Notes: generated from the letters alone by a model not told the origin. 64,000 nucleotides of DNA from Pseudofrankia coriaricola (GCF_001854805.1 NZ_MBLO01000239.1:97523-161522); one strand, 5' to 3'; shown: positions 44,970 to 52,924, numbered from the stretch's first letter. Made by a program: numbers and translations.

Positions 44970-46726
44970 GACGCGCGCCCGACGTAAACGGCGCGTACTC
45001 GCGGATCGGCATCGACCTCGGCGGGGGTGCCGGTGACCAGAACGGCACCGCCGGCCATCACCGTGACGCGGTCGGCGACGCCACGGATGAACGCGGTGTC
45101 GTGCTCCACCACGAGGATGGCGATGCGCTGCCGGTGGGCGAGCTCGGTGAGCAGCTCTCCGACGGCGGCGGTCTCCGCGCGGGTCATGCCCGCCGTCGGC
45201 TCGTCGAGCAGGAGCACGGCGGGTCCCGGGGCCAGCGCCATGGCCAGCTCCACGAGCTGTCGTTGCCCGTGGGAGAGGTCTCCGGCCACCGTGTCGCGCT
45301 GGCCGATGAGGTCGGCCGTGGCGAGCACAGTCCACGCGGCCGGCGACACCGTGGCCGACCACGGTTGGCGCAGCAGCGCGAGCCACCGGTGCGTGGGGCC
45401 CCACCGGGCCAGCGCGAGGTTCTCGCCGACCGTGAGCGAGGTGGCCAGGCTCGGGGTCTGGAACTTGCGGGCGGCGCCGGCCCGGGCCAGCTCCCAGGCG
45501 GGCGCGCCGGTGAGGTCGCGCTTGCCGACGCGCCACCTGCCGCCGTTCGCCGGTGTCACGCCCGACAGCACATTGAGCAATGTGGACTTGCCGGCCCCGT
45601 TCGGCCCGATCAGGCAGTGCACCTCGCCCGGTCGCAGGGTGAGGCTGACTCCGTCGACGGCGGTGAACGCGCCGAACCGGCACACCACGCCGGCGGCGTC
45701 GAGCGCAACGGCGCCGTCGCCGGCGGGGTTCGCGCCCGGCAGGCCGGCCTCGCGCTCGTCCGCCCGACCGAGCCGGACCTGCCGCGGCGGCCGCCGGGTG
45801 GGTAGCCATCGCCGTACCCACAGGGCCAGCCCTTCGGGCAGGAACAGCACCGCGCCGACGACCACCAGCCCGGTCCCCAGCAACCAGTAGTCGAGAGCCC
45901 GGTCGGCCAGCTCGCTCGCGCCGATGTTGTAGCCGATGGTCGCCACGGCCGGCCCTACGATCGTGCCCTTGGAGCCGAGCAGGGCCCAGACCACGAAGCT
46001 GGTAGCCATCGCGACACCGACCAGGCCCGGGGAGACGAAGCCGACCTGCAGCACGAAGATGGCACCGAGGAACCCGGCGAGTGCGCCGGTGCAGGCGAAG
46101 ACACCGGTCTTGAGGTTCACCACGTGGTAGCCCAGGCTGGCCGTACGCCGCTGGTGGTCGCGCGTGGCGGCCAGCGCCGCACCGAGCGGCAGCGAGGCCA
46201 GGTGCGACAGCGCGACGATCGCGGCCACCGCGACGAAGACGGTGAAGGCCCGCTGTCCGGCCGGGCTGAGCGCGGCGGCGCCCAGGTGTAGGCGCGGCAC
46301 GTCGGTGAGGCCGTTGAAGCCGCCGGTCACCGACGTCCAGCCGTTGGCCACCTGTTCGGCGCCGAGCGCGAAGACGAAGGTGGCGAGCGCGAACGTCATC
46401 GGGGGCAGACCACGGCGGAACGGCAGCCAGGCCACGAGGAAGGCCAGCAGTCCACCGACGGCGGCGCCCGCGACCAGGCCAGCCAGCGAGCCGGCAGCGC
46501 CGACGTGCAGACCGAACCAGGCACCGGCGTACGCGCCGGCGCCGAACGTCACGCTATGGCCGAGGTTGAGGATGCCCGAGGTGCCCCAGGCCAGGGCCAG
46601 CGCGGCGGTGGCCGCCCCCAGGACGAGGAACTGGGCAAGCTGGCCACCGTAGTAGTCGCCCGACAGCAACGCCAGGATCGGCAGCCCGACGAGGGCGGCG
46701 CCGCGGCGGATGGCTCTGGCCGTCAT
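44966..46726 (-). CDS. fused permease and ATPase of HAAT uptake system (UrtC-UrtD / LivM-LivG)
   Basis: A single 586-residue protein joins a LivM/UrtC permease to a LivG/UrtD ATPase. Residues 1-305 hold about nine membrane helices with the family segment GILNLGHSVTFGAGAYAGAW. A charged 30-residue linker (307-338) leads to the ATPase: Walker A GPNGAGKS at 374-381, signature LSHGQRQ, Walker B VLLLDEPTAGM, and the LivG end RVRAVYVGRAS. These are separate genes in most bacteria. Its ATG overlaps the stop of the micro-ORF at 46723-46830. Confidence 0.93.
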   Translation of the reverse strand: MTARAIRRGAALVGLPILALLSGDYYGGQLAQFLVLGAATAALALAWGTSGILNLGHSVTFGAGAYAGAWFGLHVGAAGSLAGLVAGAAVGGLLAFLVAWLPFRRGLPPMTFALATFVFALGAEQVANGWTSVTGGFNGLTDVPRLHLGAAALSPAGQRAFTVFVAVAAIVALSHLASLPLGAALAATRDHQRRTASLGYHVVNLKTGVFACTGALAGFLGAIFVLQVGFVSPGLVGVAMATSFVVWALLGSKGTIVGPAVATIGYNIGASELADRALDYWLLGTGLVVVGAVLFLPEGLALWVRRWLPTRRPPRQVRLGRADEREAGLPGANPAGDGAVALDAAGVVCRFGAFTAVDGVSLTLRPGEVHCLIGPNGAGKSTLLNVLSGVTPANGGRWRVGKRDLTGAPAWELARAGAARKFQTPSLATSLTVGENLALARWGPTHRWLALLRQPWSATVSPAAWTVLATADLIGQRDTVAGDLSHGQRQLVELAMALAPGPAVLLLDEPTAGMTRAETAAVGELLTELAHRQRIAILVVEHDTAFIRGVADRVTVMAGGAVLVTGTPAEVDADPRVRAVYVGRAS

Positions 46727-46830
46727 GCTGTGCCCTCCTTTGGCATGCCCTTCTGGCCCTCGCCCGCGAGGCCGTTATCCGGTCCGGCTGGGTGCCGCTC
46801 GGTGCAGTCGGTCATGGTGCAGTCGGTCAT
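46723..46830 (-). CDS. 35-codon micro-ORF coupled to both transporter permeases
   Basis: A frame of 35 codons fits exactly between the two permease genes. Its ATG overlaps the UrtB-like stop (ATGA at 46827-46830), and its TGA overlaps the fusion gene's ATG (ATGA at 46723-46726). The peptide starts with a perfect duplication, MTDCT-MTDCT (a 15-bp direct repeat), then a charged, Gly-rich tail (GEGQKGMPKEGTA). AAGGAGG near its end serves as ribosome site for the next gene. It may be a true small protein or simply a ribosome-delivery frame for coupling. Confidence 0.55.
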   Translation of the reverse strand: MTDCTMTDCTERHPAGPDNGLAGEGQKGMPKEGTA

Positions 46831-47681
46831 GCCGTTGCCTCCCCGAACGCGGCTCGCCGGCGGGCCTGCAGCACGACGAAGGCGAGCGCCAATGCCGACA
46901 GCCGGCCCAGCATGGGATCGGTGAAGAAGGTCATGATGTTCTGCACCGTCGCGATCGCCAGGCAGGCGACGACGACCGCGCCGAGCCGTGAGCCGGCGAC
47001 GATCACGCCGAGGAACGCGCCGAACAGGTAGTCGACGCCCATGTCCGGCTGCACGTTGACCAGCGGCGCGACGAGCGCTCCGGCGAGGCCGGCGAGCGCC
47101 GCGCTGCCGGCGAAGACTGCGAGGTTGAGCCGCTGGGACCGCACCCCGAGCGTCTCGGCCAGGTCGGCGTCGGCTGCGACGGCGCGCACGCGCAGCCCCA
47201 GCGGAGTCAGGCGCAACGCCGCCAGGACCAGCGCGAGCACACCCACCGCGATCGCGATGAGCAGTAACCGGTACGCCGGGAACGACACCCCGAGCAGCTC
47301 GACCGCTCCCGGCATCGGGTTGGCGACATTCCGGTACTGCTTTCCGAAGGCCAGCTCGACGAGCTGACGTACCACAATGGACAGCCCGAACGTGCCGAGG
47401 ATCGACAGCTCCGGCGAGCGGTAAAGCCGCCGTATCAGAGCGACCTCGGTCAGCGATCCGACCGCCAGGCCCACCGCGGTAGCCGCGGCGAGCCCGGCGA
47501 GCCAGGGCAGCTCGTGGTCGGCCGTCACCATCGCGGCGTACGCGCCGAGCATGATGAACTCGCCATGCGCCAGGTTGACGATGCGCATCAACCCGAACGA
47601 GACAGCCAGACCGACGGTGATGAGTGCCAGCAGCGCCGCTGACCCGAGCACCCCCAGCGACTGGACGACTAGATTGTCCAC
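46827..47681 (-). CDS. HAAT family permease (LivH/UrtB-like)
   Basis: This 284-residue inner-membrane permease is the first of the two channel subunits. Eight or so helices include ALITVGLAVSFGLMRIVNLA and HGEFIMLGAYAAM, the LivH/UrtB hallmark. A second half-repeat has PLGLRVRAVAADADLAETLG, the cytosolic coupling region. GTG 47681 is 20 nt after the binding-protein stop. The stop overlaps the micro-ORF start. A branched-chain amino acid permease would look similar; the amidase and AmiC-like sensor favour an amide or urea substrate. Confidence 0.92.
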   Translation of the reverse strand: MDNLVVQSLGVLGSAALLALITVGLAVSFGLMRIVNLAHGEFIMLGAYAAMVTADHELPWLAGLAAATAVGLAVGSLTEVALIRRLYRSPELSILGTFGLSIVVRQLVELAFGKQYRNVANPMPGAVELLGVSFPAYRLLLIAIAVGVLALVLAALRLTPLGLRVRAVAADADLAETLGVRSQRLNLAVFAGSAALAGLAGALVAPLVNVQPDMGVDYLFGAFLGVIVAGSRLGAVVVACLAIATVQNIMTFFTDPMLGRLSALALAFVVLQARRRAAFGEATA

Positions 47682-47701
47682 AGTTGAGTCCCGAATCCCG
47701 G

Positions 47702-48919
47702 TCAGGCGTCGCAGGGTTCCTCGGGCGTGACACCCTCGTAGGTCTGGACGATTTTTGTCGTGCCGTCGGACTGGGTCTGCGCGATGTAGATGGGCTGAGT
47801 GGCATACCGGTTGACGCCGAAGGTGACCTTTCCGGCGGGAGCGTCAAGGCTCATGCCCTTCAGCTTCTCCGTGACCTTGGCGACGTCGGTGCCACCGGCG
47901 GCATTCGCGGCCTGCGCCCAGGCCTTGATGGCGACGTATGTCTGCTCCGACAGCGACGTCACCGGCGAGGCGTCGGCACCGAACTTCTGCCGGTACGCGG
48001 CCAGGAAGGCGGTGTTGGTCGGGTTGTCGACCTCCTGGAAGTAGCCGAGCGAGGTATACATGCCGGCCGCCACCCGGGCACCCATGGCGGCGCGGGTGTT
48101 GTCCTCGTACAGCACGCTCAGCCGCTGGACCTCGTCGTTGCCTAGCCCGGCGTCGTAGGCCTGCTTCTCGAACGTGATCCCGTCGCCGCCGACCAGGGCC
48201 GGCAGCAGCAGGTCCGGGCCAGCCTTCTGCACCTTCTGGATGACCGACTGGAAGTCGGTGGTCCCCAGCGGGGTGTAGTCCTCGCCAACCACCTCGCCAC
48301 CGGCGGCGGTGATGTAGCGCTTGGCCGCCTCGAAGCTCTTGCGTGGCCAAACGTAGTCGTTGCCCAGCAGGTACCAGCGCTTCTTACCGGTCTGCTGCAT
48401 CACCCACGGGATCGTCTTGGCGAGCTGCTGGCTGGGCACCTCACCATTGGCGAACATCACCGCATTGCAGGCACCGCCCTCGAACACCGGGGTGTACAGA
48501 TACAGCGTCTTGGCCTGCACCGCGACCGGCAGCGCCGCCTCCCGGGTTGCCGAGTTGTGCATCCCGACCACCACCGATGCGCCGTCGCTCTGCACCAGCC
48601 GGCGCATCACCTGCTTGCCGGTGTCGGGGTTGCCGGCGTCGTCGCCAACAACCAGACGCACCTTCCGCCCGCCCACCCCGCCCGCCGCGTTGATCTCATC
48701 GATCGCGAGCTCGGCGACGTTCTTCGTCGGCGGGCCGAACAGTCCCGCCGGTCCGGTCATCGTCGTCAACAGACCAACCGTGATCTCACCGGACCCGCCT
48801 GCTGGAGCGGCGGCATCCGCGGCGCCGGTGCCGCCATCGCTGGAGCACGCTCCGACCACCAGCGCCAACGCCCCGGCTGCCGCCGCCAGGACCCCCCGCC
48901 GCAAGACTTCAGACGTCAT
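47702..48919 (-). CDS. substrate-binding lipoprotein of amide/urea-type ABC transporter
   Basis: This 405-residue type I periplasmic-binding protein is anchored by a lipobox (VVGAC, C25). It shows EITVGLLTTMTGPAGLFG at the start of the mature fold, then AIDEINAAGGVGGRKVRLVV. The RWYLLGNDYVWPRKS and DLLLPALVGGDGITFEKQ segments are typical of UrtA/AmiC-type receptors for urea and short amides. It heads the operon. GGAGAGGTG precedes ATG 48919. Its binding fold is clearly homologous to the soluble sensor at 49912-51339. Confidence 0.93.
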   Translation of the reverse strand: MTSEVLRRGVLAAAAGALALVVGACSSDGGTGAADAAAPAGGSGEITVGLLTTMTGPAGLFGPPTKNVAELAIDEINAAGGVGGRKVRLVVGDDAGNPDTGKQVMRRLVQSDGASVVVGMHNSATREAALPVAVQAKTLYLYTPVFEGGACNAVMFANGEVPSQQLAKTIPWVMQQTGKKRWYLLGNDYVWPRKSFEAAKRYITAAGGEVVGEDYTPLGTTDFQSVIQKVQKAGPDLLLPALVGGDGITFEKQAYDAGLGNDEVQRLSVLYEDNTRAAMGARVAAGMYTSLGYFQEVDNPTNTAFLAAYRQKFGADASPVTSLSEQTYVAIKAWAQAANAAGGTDVAKVTEKLKGMSLDAPAGKVTFGVNRYATQPIYIAQTQSDGTTKIVQTYEGVTPEEPCDA

Positions 48920-48939
48920 GGCACCTCTCCATCGGAAAA

Positions 48940-48963
48940 CAGGTAAACGCACGTTAGCACGTT
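48940..48963 (-). promoter_or_regulatory. 24-nt element upstream of the transport operon
   Basis: On the minus strand the element reads AACGTGC-T-AACGTGC-G-TTTACCTG, ending 20 nt before the binding-protein ATG. The copy before arsR (49539-49562) matches at 19 of 24 positions with the same orientation relative to its gene. A shared ArsR operator is the simplest reading. Confidence 0.6.
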
Positions 48964-49327
48964 TTCTTGATCTGCGGGCCGCGCTGTCCGCGGCGTGGGC
49001 GCGGCGCGGGTTCATCCCGCTCTACGACCGCGGCCAGCTGGCGGTCGACCTCGGGCTGACGCTGCCGCTCGGCGGGGAGGCGATCAGCGACTTCCAGGGC
49101 CTGCGGCACCTGGCTCCGGTGACGGGCCCGGTGGCGTCGACCCCGACGGCTGATCGGCGACATCACCGTCGGGGACTGCCTGGAGCTCGCGCTGCTGCAG
49201 GGCGGTGCCCGCCCGGCTCACCCACGGCCAGCGGAAACGCTGGCTGCACCTGCGCGCGGACTGGCCCTGGCTCGACGCCGTCCTCGGCAGCTGGACACGC
49301 GTCAAGGCACTGCCCACGAAGACCTGA
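48964..49327 (+). pseudogene. IS1380-family transposase remnant
   Basis: Two pieces of an IS1380-type transposase remain. One is near N-terminal (ALSAAWARRGFIPLYDRGQL, then LGGEAISDFQGLRHLAPV and GPVASTPT). The other is the C-terminus in another frame (LTHGQRKRWLHLRADWPWLD, ending VKALPTKT). The N-terminal start and the entire catalytic middle are gone. It fills the space between the divergent transport operon and arsR. Nothing else is seen in 49328-49538. Confidence 0.8.
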
Positions 49328-49538
49328 ACCACCCGTCGCCCTGCCCCCGCGACCACGAAACACCTCTCCGGGCCGTGGACCCGGCGCGGCGACGCGACCG
49401 TCGCACCCCACCCCCGCCTACAGACAGGAACCTAGATCAAAAACGCCGGTCGCCGATCACACGGGGGCGCCCCGCCAACCCCGTGAACGATCCAGGCCGG
49501 CAGCGGTGGCGAGGCGACAGGCGTGGCCCCAATGCGGT

Positions 49539-49562
49539 AACGTGCAAACGACTATTTACCTG
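49539..49562 (+). promoter_or_regulatory. 24-nt element upstream of arsR
   Basis: The element reads AACGTGC-A-AACGACT-A-TTTACCTG and ends 14 nt before the ATG at 49577. It aligns without gaps with the element before the transport operon. The position, overlapping the expected transcript start, fits repression by the adjacent ArsR protein. Confidence 0.6.
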
Positions 49563-49576
49563 ATTGCGGGGTGACG

Positions 49577-49894
49577 ATGACCATGGCGGAGCCCGAGTAC
49601 GCCTTTGCCGCGCTGGCGGATCCGACACGCCGTGCGATCCTGCGCATCCTGCGCAAACGTGATTCCCTGACGGTCGGCGCGCTCGCCGAGGAGTTTCCGG
49701 ACATCACGCGGGCGGGCGTCTCGGCCCACCTGCGCGTGCTACGCCACGCCCGGTTGGTCGAAGAGAAGCGAAGCGGAAAGTACCGCGTCTATTCGCTTGG
49801 CCCGAACCGCGCCGACGAGGTAGTGAAATTCCTGTCCGAGGTCTACCGGCAGTCGCTCGAAGACCTGCAGAATCCCCGCCAAGACGAAGGCTAG
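49577..49894 (+). CDS. ArsR family transcriptional regulator
   Basis: This 105-residue winged-helix repressor contains YAFAALADPTRRAILRILRK, LAEEFPDITRAGVSAHLRVL (recognition helix) and the wing KRSGKYRVYSLG. The metal-binding cysteines of ArsR/SmtB (ELCVCDL) are absent, placing it with the ArsR group that travels with SRPBCC proteins. Starts at 49571 (GTG), 49577 and 49583 are all possible; GGGGTGA overlaps the first. The next gene begins 17 nt downstream, so the two form an operon. It most likely represses its own operon and the divergent transporter. Confidence 0.93.
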   Translation: MTMAEPEYAFAALADPTRRAILRILRKRDSLTVGALAEEFPDITRAGVSAHLRVLRHARLVEEKRSGKYRVYSLGPNRADEVVKFLSEVYRQSLEDLQNPRQDEG

Positions 49895-49911
49895 AGGCAG
49901 GTGCTTTCCCG

Positions 49912-51339
49912 ATGGGCGATCTCGTCCTGACCGCGGAGCGATCCGTTGCGGAACCGCTCGCGTCAGCGTTCGAGCGTTTCGGCCATGCCTCGGGCGGCGG
50001 ATGGCTGTTCGGCCTGTCCTGCGACGTGGTGGCGCCCGGCGCCGTGGTCCGGTTCTCGATGCCCGGTCCGGCCAGCCAGGCACCGATCCAGTCAACCGGG
50101 CGCATCGTCGAGGTCGACTCCGGGCGCCGGCTCGTCCTGCACCAGGAGTCGCCCTGGCGGAGCCGGGTGGTCCTCACTTTCGATCCCGACGGTGCCGGCA
50201 CCCGGGTCCGGCTGCGCGCCGTCCTCGCCGACGACTGCGTGCCTTGGCTGATGCGGGCGAGTGGCCTGGAGGTACCGGAACCGGCCGAATTCGGCCGCGC
50301 GGTCCGCGTCGGCGTGCTGCTCCCACTGTCGGGCGCCGCGGGCGTGTTCGGGCGCGCGGCGCACAACGCCGGCGAGCTCGCGGTCGACGAACTCAACGCC
50401 GACGGCGGCATCCGCGGCGTGCCGTTGCGGCTGTACGTCGGCGACGACGGCACCAACAGAGCCACCGCGAGGCGCGAGTTCATCCGCCTCGTCGATCTCG
50501 TAGGCTGCGACGTGGTGATCGCCATGACGACGTCGGAGTCGATGGCGGCGGTCCGGCCGCTGGCCGAGGCCCGCGGAACGCTCCTGCTGCACGCGCCAGC
50601 CAGCGAGGGCGGGCCGGCCGGCGACCGGATCTTTTACCTCGGCGAGCGCCCCGCCGACCAGCTCGAGCACTCCGTTCCGCTGCTGATGGCCGAGACCGGT
50701 GGCCGAGGCTGGTTCATCGTCGGCAACGACTACTCGTGGCCGCGCAGCGTCGCCCGGGCGGCACGGCGGGTCATCGACGACGCCGGTGGCGTCCTGCTCG
50801 GCGAGCGCTATCTACCCTTCGGTTGCCAGGACTTCACCGCTGTACTGACGGCCATCCAGGCCACCGGCGCCGACCATCTCATCTCGGCACTGGTCGGCAC
50901 CGACGCCGTCGCGTTCGAGCGGGCATCCTTCGCCGCCGGGCTGCGCGCTCGGGTGCGGACGATCGCCATGCTCGTCGACGACGTCTGCCGCGAGCACATC
51001 GGCGACGATGCCGCGACGGGCATCTGGTCGGTCCTCGACCACTTCACAGCGCTCGACGACGTCGACAACCAGCGCCTGCAACGGCGATGGCGGCAACGGT
51101 TCGGTCTGTTCTCACCCCCGCTGTCGAGCACGGCGAAGTCGGTATACGACGTCGTGCGGCTCTACGCCGGCGCCGCGCGCGCAGCCCGTTCGGTGGACCC
51201 GACCGACGTCGCGCGCACGCTGCGCATTTCGCGCGGCCGCGCAGGCGCGATGCTGCCGCGGGTGCTCGGCGAACCGCGCCGTACCTGCATCGCCGAGGCG
51301 GTGCAGGGAGGCTTCGTCGTGCGTGAAGCGCCGGCCTAG
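49912..51339 (+). CDS. SRPBCC domain fused to AmiC-like periplasmic-binding fold (cytosolic sensor)
   Basis: This 475-residue protein has no signal peptide or membrane segment. Residues 1-115 are SRPBCC/AHSA1-like (AFERFGHASGGGWLFGLSCD, RIVEVDSGRRLVLHQESPWR). From about 130 to 470 it is a type I binding fold (VRVGVLLPLSGAAGVFGRAA, AVDELNADGGIRGVPLRLYV). This region is visibly homologous to the transporter's receptor, sharing GNDY-WPR and an LVG-D--FE segment. AmiC, a cytosolic binding-fold sensor of the Pseudomonas amidase operon, is the nearest precedent. With arsR 17 nt upstream, I infer a ligand-dependent modulator of ArsR. The fusion itself is unfamiliar to me. Confidence 0.88.
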   Translation: MGDLVLTAERSVAEPLASAFERFGHASGGGWLFGLSCDVVAPGAVVRFSMPGPASQAPIQSTGRIVEVDSGRRLVLHQESPWRSRVVLTFDPDGAGTRVRLRAVLADDCVPWLMRASGLEVPEPAEFGRAVRVGVLLPLSGAAGVFGRAAHNAGELAVDELNADGGIRGVPLRLYVGDDGTNRATARREFIRLVDLVGCDVVIAMTTSESMAAVRPLAEARGTLLLHAPASEGGPAGDRIFYLGERPADQLEHSVPLLMAETGGRGWFIVGNDYSWPRSVARAARRVIDDAGGVLLGERYLPFGCQDFTAVLTAIQATGADHLISALVGTDAVAFERASFAAGLRARVRTIAMLVDDVCREHIGDDAATGIWSVLDHFTALDDVDNQRLQRRWRQRFGLFSPPLSSTAKSVYDVVRLYAGAARAARSVDPTDVARTLRISRGRAGAMLPRVLGEPRRTCIAEAVQGGFVVREAPA

Positions 51340-51367
51340 CGCCTCGCGACGATGGTTGTCAGGCAGC

Positions 51368-51691
51368 CTAACTGACCGTGCCGGGCGAGGGAGGCGACGT
51401 CCGTGACTGCCCCGCCCACCGGGCCGCAATGCGGTAGGCCGTGAGCGAATCGAGGGCGGCCTGGCCAAGGACGAGTACCGGGTCGCGCTCGTCGCCTGGG
51501 GAACGTAGGGCGGCCGCGACCTTCTCGAGTTCGACGGCGATGGCCAGCGGGGTCGGGTAGCTCCCGACCGCCTCGCGGATCCAGGCGAGCGCGGCCGCGT
51601 ACGCGGTGTCGAAGTGGACCCTGCGCGCGTGCCGTTCCGTGGGAAGAGAGGTCACCAGCCGGGTCTCCGCCGCCCGAAAAAGCCCGGCCAA
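51368..51691 (-). CDS. small hypothetical protein
   Basis: This 107-residue protein is not recognised. It is largely helical (DTAYAAALAWIREAVGSYPT, LAIAVELEKVAAALRS, AALDSLTAYRIAARWAG) with strongly GC-biased third positions, which supports coding. The TTG at 51691 has no ribosome site; a GTG about 12 codons in could be the true start. It is convergent with the sensor gene, whose stop lies 28 nt away. Confidence 0.55.
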   Translation of the reverse strand: MAGLFRAAETRLVTSLPTERHARRVHFDTAYAAALAWIREAVGSYPTPLAIAVELEKVAAALRSPGDERDPVLVLGQAALDSLTAYRIAARWAGQSRTSPPSPGTVS

Positions 51692-51744
51692 GCGATCATT
51701 GAGGACAGAGCCGCAGGTCAGACACTCCCTCCGAAACCGAGAGT

Positions 51745-52293
51745 TCAGCGATGCTGGCCGCTCAAGGTGGCACTTGGCGCCTGGGGCACGGTTCGCGTCC
51801 TGCGTCGCCCGGTCCTGCGCATCTGGGCCCGCAGTAGCCGGACTCGACGTGAATATGTCGCGGGCCGGGCGACCGCTCCGGTCAGGATGCGCTCGGCGTT
51901 GTCGAGGGCGTCTTCCACCAGAGCGTCATGCAGATGCGACCAGACCAAGGGCCATCCCAGCCGCATCGCCCCGGTCGGACGGCCGGTCAGTTCGTGGCGG
52001 AACTCCACCGTGCCCGGTCCGGTCGCCGAGACCTCGAAGGCGTGGGTGCCGCGCAGCCCCACACTCGGGTCGAAGCGAAACGTGACGGCGCGTCCTGGCT
52101 GGTATGCCTCGACCGTGTACCGGATCGGGCCGTGCCCGCCGGTCGCCCCCTGACCCAGTGGCCGGTCCAGGCGTTGCGCGGGCCAGCGGTCGCTCGGCCA
52201 GAGCCGGTCGTCGTCGCTCGACAGGCCGTCCAGCAAAGCGCCCGCGGCGTCGAGGTCGGCTTGCAGGGTTCGCGCATGAACATTGACGATCAT
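51745..52293 (-). CDS. SRPBCC family protein under TetR control
   Basis: This 182-residue START-like protein, with a hydrophobic cavity, is of unknown ligand. It contains IRYTVEAYQPGRAVTFRFDP, GTHAFEVSATGPGTVEFRHE and LVWSHLHDALVEDALDNAER, typical of the polyketide-cyclase/START fold. A basic tail of ~25 residues follows. GGGAGG precedes ATG 52293. It is transcribed away from a tetR gene across a double palindrome, so it is very probably the TetR target. Confidence 0.88.
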   Translation of the reverse strand: MIVNVHARTLQADLDAAGALLDGLSSDDDRLWPSDRWPAQRLDRPLGQGATGGHGPIRYTVEAYQPGRAVTFRFDPSVGLRGTHAFEVSATGPGTVEFRHELTGRPTGAMRLGWPLVWSHLHDALVEDALDNAERILTGAVARPATYSRRVRLLRAQMRRTGRRRTRTVPQAPSATLSGQHR

Positions 52294-52317
52294 CACACAC
52301 CTCCCGATCCGGGAGCG

Positions 52318-52361
52318 CCATACGGTACCGTATGGCCACTGCTCCGTACGGTACCGTATGG
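52318..52361. promoter_or_regulatory. double TetR operator
   Basis: Two 18-nt copies of the palindrome CCATACGGTACCGTATGG lie at 52318-52335 (perfect) and 52344-52361 (one mismatch), centres 26 bp apart. They fill the 64-bp gap between the divergent SRPBCC and tetR genes. The second copy includes the tetR ATG. This is a classic autoregulatory layout. Confidence 0.9.
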
Positions 52362-52924
52362 AGGTGGCTGGGAACAGTAGTAGCGGTCTAACTCGCGCAA
52401 TGTGGATCGATGCCGCGCTCGACGCCCTCGCGCGGGGAGGCGTCGCAGCCGTGGCCGTCGAATCCATCGCCACGCGCCTGAAGGCCACCAAGGGAAGCTT
52501 CTACTGGCACTTCACCAACCGAGACGCGCTGGTCGTCGCCGCACTCGAGGAGTGGGAACGGCGGAACACCGCCGACGTGATTGCCGATCTGGAGGCGCAT
52601 AGCCATCCAGCGGTCCAGCTCAGGGAGCTGTTTCACCGGGCCTTCGGCAGTGCTCACATCAACGCGGTCGACGCCGCCGTGCTGGCGGACGCGGAGTCGC
52701 CCCTCGTCGCGCCCGTGCTCGACCGGGTGACCCGACGGCGCCTGGCCTACCTGGAACGCGCCTACAGCGGCCTCGGACTGTCCCCGGCGGACGCCCAGCG
52801 CCAGGCACTGCTCGCCTACACCACCTACCTCGGCGTGTTCTCCCTGCGCCGAGCCGCGCCCGGCCTCATATCCGACGACGACCTGATGGTGGCACTCGAA
52901 CCGCTGCTCTCACCACGGACGTAA
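52358..52924 (+). CDS. TetR family transcriptional regulator
   Basis: This 188-residue dimeric repressor has its helix-turn-helix at about residues 15-60 (AALDALARGGVAAVAVESIA, KATKGSFYWHFTNRDALVVA). A helical ligand domain contains YLERAYSGLGLSPADAQRQA. The ATG at 52358 lies inside the downstream operator with no ribosome site before it. Either the mRNA is leaderless or nearly so, or a later start is used. It should repress itself and the divergent SRPBCC gene. Confidence 0.92.
   Translation: MEVAGNSSSGLTRAMWIDAALDALARGGVAAVAVESIATRLKATKGSFYWHFTNRDALVVAALEEWERRNTADVIADLEAHSHPAVQLRELFHRAFGSAHINAVDAAVLADAESPLVAPVLDRVTRRRLAYLERAYSGLGLSPADAQRQALLAYTTYLGVFSLRRAAPGLISDDDLMVALEPLLSPRT

Noticed and set aside
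48940..49562. Terminal inverted repeats of the IS1380 remnant
   Set aside because: Kept only as the rival explanation: the transposase N-terminus is already missing beside the left copy, and both copies sit at matching short distances from start codons.
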